Assembly (NCBI RefSeq): GCF_006385555.1
Contig: NZ_CP041036.1
Location: 3,534,001 to 3,598,000, forward strand
Length of the DNA stretch: 64,000 nt
Direction of reading: 5' to 3'
From: Shewanella polaris
Lineage (GTDB): Bacteria > Pseudomonadota > Gammaproteobacteria > Enterobacterales > Shewanellaceae
The position numbers were made by a program, and so were the translations under genes. Shown here piece by piece: positions 28,765 to 36,020 of this stretch (positions are counted from its first letter, which is position 1; each line of letters opens with the position of its first letter). The notes under the pieces are model-generated. The model was not told the origin of the DNA. It worked only from the letters and a program-made list of their open reading frames with translations, and did no database searches.

Positions 28765-31140
28765 TTAGTGTGCTGAACTTCCATGCACTACATCTACACC
28801 GTATGTTTTACCATCAGCATGACATGTTGCACATGATTCAACCGGTACATCATCAGCTGAGGTAATATTATCACCAAAGACTGTTGCACCATTACTCTTG
28901 AAGTGAGCAAGAGCCGCTGCACCAGAGTGAGCGTGACAACTACGACAAGCTTCGGCAACTGGAGAAATAAATTCACCACCACTGATTTCAATCGCAGTTC
29001 TACCTGATGTTAACTCACCAGTACCATCAAAGAATGGCATAGCATCGCCAGCAGCATTTGCATCTTTATGACACGCTTGACAATTAGTTTGTACCGCAGG
29101 GTAGTTAACCAATTCATCATCTGTATCTAAGTAGATGCCAGCACCTGTACTACCTGCAAACAAACCGCTGTGGAAACGGTGAGCAACTGTTGCTAAGTCA
29201 CGGTTGTAATACTCTAGGCCTTCAACAACTTCAAACGTAGGTTCGCCATCATCATCTACACCAGACTGTTTATAAACATCTGCATGATAAGAACCAGGGT
29301 AGTTGTTATTATGACAATCAGCACATTGTGTAAAGTTAGTCACACCATGGTTAGGTGATTTAACATGCGATAAATTGTCATGACAAGCATTACATTTCGC
29401 TTCATCAGCTGTTGTACGGTCATTACCCACCTGTGTAGGTGAAGTGTAACCTGTTAGCTCAGGGCTAACAAAACGTAAGTTGGTAGTAGTTTCAGCACCC
29501 GCTGCAGCAACTGTATCAAACACAAAGTACTTAGTTACAATGTTTGAAGGAACCGCTACATCACAAGCACCAGTATCAGTACCTGCACCATCAGCTAGCA
29601 TTGTGTTCTCAACAATCATGTCAGTTGTTGTGTTACCACACATGTTCAATTCAGAAGATACTGAAATTGTTTTACCATCAAGTTGATTAGCGGTAAGTGA
29701 CTTAGTTAAGGTTAACTGGCCGCCTGCAACAACAAACATTTCTGGATTAGATACAGTGTTTACACTTAATCCACGAATATAATCGCCATTGCTATCAAGT
29801 GTACCAATTAAGATATCGTCACCTGATTTCGCTTTGTTTAGATACATAGTTAAATCTGTACCATCAGCTGCAACGGCACCATTTAATTCAACACCAATGA
29901 CAACAGTTAATACATCAGAAGCTACGTCAGCAGAAACGACATCTAACACTAAACCATCTTCAAAAGCAGCACGACGATTAACACTGTGCGCTTCCATTGG
30001 GCTTAAGCTACCTGAACCGTGACAACCAGAACAAACAGCGTCGCTTGAAGGCACAATACCGTTATGGTTTTCGCCGGTCTCAAGGTTCACATCTACGTGA
30101 CATGATACACAGGCTTCAGCATAGACATTGTCGTTCCACTGGGTGCCATTATCATGACAAACAGTACATTCATTTGCTTCAGCAGGAAAAGCGATTCCGC
30201 CAAACATCTCTTTCGCTTCACCAGTAAGTGAGTCAGCAAGATGCTCACCCATATGAATGGTGTGGATCATCGCATTGAAGTTAGCATTAAAGCCCACTTC
30301 TTCGTCGTCTTGTCCGCCCGCATAAGCAGGGTTATGACAAGCAACACAGTTTTCAACTTTTTGATAGTTATGGTGAGCACTAATGTTGCTAATACGCAGA
30401 TCAGTATCTGCATAACCTTCCATTGGGCTATGACATTTGATACATGCTGCATTAGACACAGCGTCTTTAGCTGAAACCGCAAGTTCGCCAGTTGCTGGAA
30501 TAAAATCAATTGGCGTTGATAGAGGCTTATCACTTACATCGGTACCATCTGCCATTACAACATCATAAGCACGGATCATCACACGAACTAAATCGTTAGC
30601 ATCACCATCAGCCAATACTACAGGCGCATTACCATCATGTTCCCAAGTACCAGTATAAGTACCAGGATTAGCTGGGTCTTCAACCAATGTACAGGCTTCT
30701 ACTTCACTGCCATCGCGAGCTGTAGTGCTACCCGTTAAATTACAATACATGCTGCTGCCAAAATCGTTAGCAAGCGCATGGTTGGTCCATAACATCGGTG
30801 CACCAGTATCGGTAGTATTAGCAGACTGGCTGGTTACATATAGTGCAACCTTCTCAAGTCCAGAGAATGGCACAGACGTTCCGCCAGTACCTTCACCTGT
30901 TACGCTAAATTTAACGCTAAATGCATCTGTACCCACAACCACAATATCTGCTGGCGCTAAGGTTAAATTAAAATTAGCTGCACTTTCAACGGTAGTGACT
31001 GTTAAGCCTGCTGAAGTTCCATCTGTACCATCGGCACCTGCAGCACCCGCAGCACCATCACTGCCGTCAGAGCCACATCCCGTCACACCCATTGCAGCCA
31101 TAAATGCTACAGCGAGTAATGTTTTATTATATTTCTTCAT
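28765..31140 (-). CDS. OmcA/MtrC-family decaheme c-type cytochrome lipoprotein (array copy 2)
   Basis: 791 residues, very close to copy 3. Lipobox VTGC (Cys22) followed by about seven Gly-X-Y triplets. Ten CxxCH motifs: CIKCH, CVACH, CTVCH, CVSCH, CSGCH in the N-terminal group and CNACH, CADCH, CQACH, CRSCH, CATCH in the C-terminal group. The domain III cysteine pair is present but its loop is 24 residues long, against 8 in copy 1. The N-terminal half is nearly identical to copy 3, while the region after haem 5 is clearly diverged, so the genes are mosaic. Own leader, dyad, hairpin and terminator: each copy is probably a separate transcription unit. Outer-surface electron transfer is the expected role. 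Confidence 0.92.
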   Translation of the reverse strand: MKKYNKTLLAVAFMAAMGVTGCGSDGSDGAAGAAGADGTDGTSAGLTVTTVESAANFNLTLAPADIVVVGTDAFSVKFSVTGEGTGGTSVPFSGLEKVALYVTSQSANTTDTGAPMLWTNHALANDFGSSMYCNLTGSTTARDGSEVEACTLVEDPANPGTYTGTWEHDGNAPVVLADGDANDLVRVMIRAYDVVMADGTDVSDKPLSTPIDFIPATGELAVSAKDAVSNAACIKCHSPMEGYADTDLRISNISAHHNYQKVENCVACHNPAYAGGQDDEEVGFNANFNAMIHTIHMGEHLADSLTGEAKEMFGGIAFPAEANECTVCHDNGTQWNDNVYAEACVSCHVDVNLETGENHNGIVPSSDAVCSGCHGSGSLSPMEAHSVNRRAAFEDGLVLDVVSADVASDVLTVVIGVELNGAVAADGTDLTMYLNKAKSGDDILIGTLDSNGDYIRGLSVNTVSNPEMFVVAGGQLTLTKSLTANQLDGKTISVSSELNMCGNTTTDMIVENTMLADGAGTDTGACDVAVPSNIVTKYFVFDTVAAAGAETTTNLRFVSPELTGYTSPTQVGNDRTTADEAKCNACHDNLSHVKSPNHGVTNFTQCADCHNNNYPGSYHADVYKQSGVDDDGEPTFEVVEGLEYYNRDLATVAHRFHSGLFAGSTGAGIYLDTDDELVNYPAVQTNCQACHKDANAAGDAMPFFDGTGELTSGRTAIEISGGEFISPVAEACRSCHAHSGAAALAHFKSNGATVFGDNITSADDVPVESCATCHADGKTYGVDVVHGSSAH

Positions 31141-31160
31141 TTTAAATCCCCCGATTTAAA
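31141..31160 (-). promoter_or_regulatory. Hairpin enclosing the Shine-Dalgarno, decaheme gene 2
   Basis: TTTAAATC (31141-31148), CCCC, GATTTAAA (31153-31160) on the plus strand, directly before the start codon. Identical to genes 1 and 3. Confidence 0.65.
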
Positions 31161-31184
31161 TTTATAGGTTTTTGCACCTACAAA

Positions 31185-31244
31185 ATATAAGGAAATAAGG
31201 CAAAAGGCCCGAAAAATGTTACAAACCTGTGATGCTTAATCACA
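31185..31244 (-). promoter_or_regulatory. Probable promoter region of decaheme gene 2 with conserved dyad
   Basis: The dyad TGTGA-TGCTTAA-TCACA spans 31228-31244. A -10-like TTATAT on the minus strand lies at 31185-31190, which would place the dyad centre near -60, typical of a class I activator site; no good -35 is seen. The block from here to the ATG is conserved in all three cytochrome leaders. The upstream 31245-31449 is intergenic and itself a duplicated copy of the gene 1 upstream region. Confidence 0.45.
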
Positions 31245-31449
31245 ATTCTCCTAATGAAAATTTATAATTTCATATTTGAGTATTTGCAAAACTAAAATTT
31301 GCAATTTCACATTATGTAATCACAAAGAGGTATTCCGACATGAACAAATTGAGATAAAAACGAAGAGAGCAAAATAAAGAAATAAAACATACAACTAATG
31401 AAGTAAATTACAAATGTTATATATGCAGCGTTTAGCCTGAAAATTAATT

Positions 31450-31481
31450 AAAAAAGAGGGAGGCATTGCTGCCTCCCTCTT
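31450..31481 (-). terminator. Terminator of decaheme gene 3
   Basis: AAGAGGGAGGCA (31454-31465), loop TTGC, TGCCTCCCTCTT (31470-31481), with a U-tail on the minus strand. Confidence 0.9.
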
Positions 31482-31520
31482 ACTTATTTTCTTAAGTGAT
31501 GATTAAGAAGTTATGTTTTA

Positions 31521-33872
31521 TTAGTGTGCAGAAGTTCCATGAACTACATCTAAGCCGTAAGTTTTACCATCGGCATGACATGTTGCACATGATTCAATTG
31601 GCACTGCGTCTGCAGACATAATGTTGTCGCCAAAGACTGTTGCGCCATTACTCTTAAAGTGAGCTAGAGCCGCTTCACCAGAGTGAGCGTGACAACTACG
31701 ACAAGCTTCGGTAACTGGAGAAATAAATTCGCCATTACCGAGTGCAACTGAAGTTCTACCAGAGGTCAAAGTACCAGTACCATCAAAGAATGGCATCGCA
31801 TCGCCAGCTGCATTTGCATCTTTATGACACGCTTGGCAATTAGTTTGATCCGCAGGATAGTTAACTAAGTCACCGTCAGCATTGATATAAACGCCAGATG
31901 CTTCTTCCGCATATGTTCCACTGTGGTAACGGTGAGCAACAGTTGCTAAATCACGGTTATAGTATTCTAGGCCTTCAACCACTTCAAACGTACCGTCAGC
32001 AGATTCAACTTGAACTGTTTCATGATGAGAACCTACAGGGCTAGCATTGTTATGACAATCAGCACATTGTGTAAAGTTAGTCACACCATGACGAGGTGCT
32101 TTAACGTGCGCTAAGTTGTCGTGACAAGCATTACATTTAGCTTCGTCAGCGGTTGTACGGTCATTACCCACCTGTGTAGGTGCGTTATAAGCAGTTACTG
32201 CAGGACTAACAAAACGTAGGTTGTCAGTAGTGGCTACACCAGTAGCGGCTACTGCATCAAATACAAAGTATTTAGTGACGATGTTAGCTGGAATACCAAC
32301 ATCACAACCATCAGCTGTAGCAACAATCATATCGGTGTCTGTATCACCACACATGTTCATTTCAGATGACACATAAAGTGTTTCGCCATCTAAATCTGTA
32401 GCATCACTAAGTGTTTGAGTTAGGACGATGTTACCACCCGTAACCACAAACATACCTCCATCAGTAGAGATACTTGTACCTTGAACGTAATCACCATTGT
32501 CATCAAGGGTACCGATTAAAATACTCCGACCACCAGATGTGCTAAATACATAATCAGCTAGATCAGTACCATCAGCTGCAACTGCACCATTTAATTCAAC
32601 ACCAATAGTGACAGTTAGTTCGCCTGCAGCAACTTCAGCAGAAACAACATCTAAGACTAAACCATTTGCTAAGTCAGCACGACGACCAACCTTATGCGCT
32701 TCCATTGGGCTTAAGCTACCTGAACCGTGACAACCAGAACAAACAGCGTCACTTGAAGGCACAATACCATTATGACCTTCACCCGTTTCAAAGTTCACAG
32801 TTAAGTGACATGATTCACAAGCTTCAGCATAGATATTGTCGTTCCACTGGGTGCCATTATCATGACAAACAGTACATTCAGTTGATTCAGCTGGGAAACC
32901 AATTTCGCCCCACATCTCTTTAGCTTCACCTTGTAGTCCCTGATATGCAGCAAGATCCTTACCCATATGAATGGTGTGGATCATGGCATTGAAGTTAGCA
33001 TTAAAGCCCACTTCTTCGTCGTCTTGTCCGCCCGCATAAGCAGGGTTATGACAAGCTACACAGTTTTCAACTTTTTGATAGTTATGGTGAGCACTAATGT
33101 TGCTAATACGCAGATCAGTATCTGCATAACCTTCCATTGGGCTATGACACTTGATACATGCAGCATTAGACACAGCATCTTTTGCTGAAACCGCAAGTTC
33201 GCCAGTTGCAGGAATAAAATCAATTGGCGTTGATAGAGGCTTATCACTTACCTCTGTACCATCTGCCATTACAACATCATAAGCACGGATCATCACACGA
33301 ACTAAATCGTTAGCATCGCCATCGGCTAATACTACAGGCGCATTACCATCATGTTCCCAAGTACCAGTATAAGTACCAGGATTAGCTGGATCTTCAACCA
33401 ATGTACAGGCTTCTACTTCACTGCCATCACGAGCTGTAGTGCTACCCGTTAAATTACAATACATGCTGCTGCCAAAATCATTAGCAAGTGCATGGTTGGT
33501 CCATAAATAAGGTGCACCAGTATCGGTAGTGTTAGCAGACTGGCTGGTTACATACAGCGCAACTTTATCAAGTCCAGAGAATGGCACAGCCGCTCCGCCA
33601 GTACCTTCACCTGTTACGGTAAATTTAACGCTAAATGCATCTGTACCCACAACAACAATATCTGCTGGTGCTAGGGTTAAATTAAAATTAGCTGCACTTT
33701 CAACTGTAGTGACTGTTAAGCCTGCTGAAGTACCATCTGTACCATCGGCACCTGCAGCACCATCAGCACCCGCAACACCATCGGCACCATCACTGCCGTC
33801 AGAGCCACATCCTGTCACACCCATTGCAGCCATAAATGCTACAGCGAGTAATGTTTTATTATATTTCTTCAT
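31521..33872 (-). CDS. OmcA/MtrC-family decaheme c-type cytochrome lipoprotein (array copy 3)
   Basis: 783 residues. Lipobox VTGC (Cys22), then about nine Gly-X-Y triplets including GVA and GAA units absent from copy 2. Ten CxxCH sites in the 5+5 arrangement; haem 4 is CESCH instead of CVSCH. Domain III pair with a 14-residue loop (MCGDTDTDMI to DGCDVG). Sequence up to haem 2 is almost identical to copy 2. It carries an insertion of a few residues (DLAAYQGLQG region) before haem 3. First gene of the array in the direction of transcription, next to a LysR-type gene on the same strand. Confidence 0.92.
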   Translation of the reverse strand: MKKYNKTLLAVAFMAAMGVTGCGSDGSDGADGVAGADGAAGADGTDGTSAGLTVTTVESAANFNLTLAPADIVVVGTDAFSVKFTVTGEGTGGAAVPFSGLDKVALYVTSQSANTTDTGAPYLWTNHALANDFGSSMYCNLTGSTTARDGSEVEACTLVEDPANPGTYTGTWEHDGNAPVVLADGDANDLVRVMIRAYDVVMADGTEVSDKPLSTPIDFIPATGELAVSAKDAVSNAACIKCHSPMEGYADTDLRISNISAHHNYQKVENCVACHNPAYAGGQDDEEVGFNANFNAMIHTIHMGKDLAAYQGLQGEAKEMWGEIGFPAESTECTVCHDNGTQWNDNIYAEACESCHLTVNFETGEGHNGIVPSSDAVCSGCHGSGSLSPMEAHKVGRRADLANGLVLDVVSAEVAAGELTVTIGVELNGAVAADGTDLADYVFSTSGGRSILIGTLDDNGDYVQGTSISTDGGMFVVTGGNIVLTQTLSDATDLDGETLYVSSEMNMCGDTDTDMIVATADGCDVGIPANIVTKYFVFDAVAATGVATTDNLRFVSPAVTAYNAPTQVGNDRTTADEAKCNACHDNLAHVKAPRHGVTNFTQCADCHNNASPVGSHHETVQVESADGTFEVVEGLEYYNRDLATVAHRYHSGTYAEEASGVYINADGDLVNYPADQTNCQACHKDANAAGDAMPFFDGTGTLTSGRTSVALGNGEFISPVTEACRSCHAHSGEAALAHFKSNGATVFGDNIMSADAVPIESCATCHADGKTYGLDVVHGTSAH

Positions 33873-33892
33873 TTTAAATCCCCCGATTTAAA
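33873..33892 (-). promoter_or_regulatory. Hairpin enclosing the Shine-Dalgarno, decaheme gene 3
   Basis: Same 8-bp arms TTTAAATC/GATTTAAA with a CCCC (plus-strand) loop immediately before the ATG. A degenerate dyad (TGTGA-N7-TTAGA) lies at 33960-33976, again 88 bp upstream. The remaining 33977-34209 is AT-rich with no gene. Confidence 0.6.
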
Positions 33893-34209
33893 TTTGTAGG
33901 TTTTTGCACCTATAAAATATAAGGAAATAAGACAAAATGCTCGTCTGCTATTGCAAACCTGTGAGATTAAGTTAGAGATTCGTTAGAAGAAATTAGCGAT
34001 TTTATTTTTAAGTATTAACAAAAATAAAATAGCCAAATTCACACAGCGCAACCCCAAAGAAGTACTTAAAAATAGGTATATTGAGGATGAGTTTGAAGGG
34101 AAAAACATTAACAATGTAACATATTGATTTTTAACTATTAAATTTTTAAAACAAAACACTCAACCTACACAGCTAAGTGTTTTGAATCTCATTTACAATC
34201 GAATATACC

Positions 34210-35166
34210 TTAATGCAATAGCGACTTAGTGATATCCATTATCATTTGCGTGGTTTTTGAAGAATAACGGCGATAAAGTTCTGCACGCTCAATTAAACAA
34301 TAATTAGGCATAGCCATGACATCATTAAGTTTTTTAAATTCGCTATCGGGTAATTTCTCCACTCGTAATTGTGGAATTTGTTGTGCAAATGCCCCTTCAT
34401 TACAAATCGTGATAGCCAAACTATCCATTGTTAACATATGCCAATACCAATCTTCTAACTTCCTAACACATTCAATATCGTCTAAAAGCAAACCATGGGT
34501 TTGACAATAAAGTTCTAAAGGGTCAATACGATTATTAAAACCTTTACAACGTAAATACACGATAGGGTGCTGAATGATATTTTCTAACTTTATCTGTTCA
34601 CCACCAGCCCAAAATGAATGATTGGTATTTCCCACTACACATAAAGATGTCACGCTTGCAATATTTGATAGCTCTAATTCATGAGCATCTTGAGTATCAA
34701 ACCCAATACCAAAATCAAGTTCACCATTGTAAATGAGCTCTTCTGTGTCGGCCTCCCAACTGTGAAGTTTAACTTTACCAATGACATTACGAGGGAGCTG
34801 GCTTAACGCCATCGCTAAGCTGGTGATAATGCTTGGTGATACCGCAATATGTAAAATAGGCGTTTGACAATGATTTAAACGATCGTCTGCCACTCGCTCA
34901 ATTTGGCTCACCATGTCACATAATTGGCATATAGGCAGATATAAACGTTCGGCTAATGGTGTCGGTTTCAATCCTTGCTGGCGACGAAAAAATAATTCAT
35001 CATTAAAAATGACTCTTAATGATGTTAAACAGCGGCTAATTTTCGGTGCGGAGACAGCAAGCTCTTTGGCGGCAAAGTTAGCAAAGCCCGTTTCGTAAAT
35101 GAGCTTAAACACCAACAAACTAAATACATCTAATTCGCTGACTTTTTTTAATGCTTGAATATCCAC
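34210..35166 (-). CDS. LysR family transcriptional regulator
   Basis: 318 residues from a GTG start at 35166, preceded by AGGTGG; the overlapping ATG is in another frame. N-terminal winged HTH: FKLIYETGFANFAAKELAVSAPKISRCLTSLRVIF then ELFFRRQQGLKPTPLAERL, split here only by reading. The C-terminal part is a LysR substrate-binding domain. It lies upstream of, and co-oriented with, the three cytochrome genes, so it is a candidate regulator of them, but LysR genes usually act on divergent neighbours. The target is unproven. Confidence 0.85.
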   Translation of the reverse strand: MDIQALKKVSELDVFSLLVFKLIYETGFANFAAKELAVSAPKISRCLTSLRVIFNDELFFRRQQGLKPTPLAERLYLPICQLCDMVSQIERVADDRLNHCQTPILHIAVSPSIITSLAMALSQLPRNVIGKVKLHSWEADTEELIYNGELDFGIGFDTQDAHELELSNIASVTSLCVVGNTNHSFWAGGEQIKLENIIQHPIVYLRCKGFNNRIDPLELYCQTHGLLLDDIECVRKLEDWYWHMLTMDSLAITICNEGAFAQQIPQLRVEKLPDSEFKKLNDVMAMPNYCLIERAELYRRYSSKTTQMIMDITKSLLH

Positions 35167-35230
35167 ATGCCACCTAATTTGTTGTAATGAAGCAGGTAAA
35201 TTAACATGTATTCAAATCAAAAAAGTTGAT

Positions 35231-35944
35231 CTAGTGCTGAATAACGCTATCAACTTCAGCTTTTGTTAATGCACGAAACTCACCGGGTAACAGAGTATTA
35301 TCTAACAGAATATTACCCACAGACTCGCGATGCAACGCAACCACCGGATTACGAAAACGACCAAACATGCGTTTAATTTGATGATACTTGCCCTCACGCA
35401 ACACCACCCTTGCTTGATGACTGGATAATAATGCGAGTTGTGCTGGTAAGGTGGTAATGTCTTCAAATTCGAAATACATCCCATTGGCGAATGCCTCGAC
35501 ATATTCTTGCTGGAGTGGATTGGCTAATGTCACTAAATACTGCTTATCTACTTTATGCTCAGGCGCCATCAAAGCAGCAGACCATTTGGCGTCATTAGTG
35601 AGCAACAATAACCCAGTTGAATGTAAATCTAATCTGCCAGCAATATGCAGCATATCAGTGTTAACACCCGTCATTAATCCCAATGCCGTTGGGTGTTTAT
35701 CATCAATAGTTGCACTAACCACCCCATCGGGTTTATTAAGCATATAGTATTGTTTTTGATATTGACGCAACACCACACAATTACAGGTAATATGGCTAAA
35801 CTCATCTATTTGTAAATCAGGTGATTTGGCTAATTGACCATCGACAAGCACTTTATCGGTAATTAACAATCCACGGACAGCTTTTTTGGAAATTTGTAAC
35901 GTGCCAGCAATAAATTGGTCCAGCCGCCCTCGTTTAGACACCAT
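35231..35944 (-). CDS. rsuA: 16S rRNA pseudouridine synthase RsuA-like
   Basis: 237 residues. N-terminal S4 RNA-binding domain (RLDQFIAGTLQISKKAVRGL), then the RsuA catalytic domain. The catalytic Asp106 lies in the GRLDLHSTGLLLLTND motif. KPDGVVSATIDDKHPTALGL resembles RsuA rather than RluB/E/F. RsuA makes pseudouridine 516 in 16S rRNA. GAGGT precedes the ATG. It is divergent from glnD with about 75 bp between the starts. Confidence 0.88.
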   Translation of the reverse strand: MVSKRGRLDQFIAGTLQISKKAVRGLLITDKVLVDGQLAKSPDLQIDEFSHITCNCVVLRQYQKQYYMLNKPDGVVSATIDDKHPTALGLMTGVNTDMLHIAGRLDLHSTGLLLLTNDAKWSAALMAPEHKVDKQYLVTLANPLQQEYVEAFANGMYFEFEDITTLPAQLALLSSHQARVVLREGKYHQIKRMFGRFRNPVVALHRESVGNILLDNTLLPGEFRALTKAEVDSVIQH

Positions 35945-36020
35945 AAAACCTCATTAAGAATGATACCAATTTGTTTAAGAATACCTTATTCTGTTAAAAG
36001 GCACATCAACAAGGAGTAAC

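Noticed and set aside
26346..33891. Many open frames antisense to or shifted within the cytochrome genes
   Set aside because: They arise from the skewed codon use of the haem-binding and Gly/Ala/Asp-rich repeats; none has independent support.
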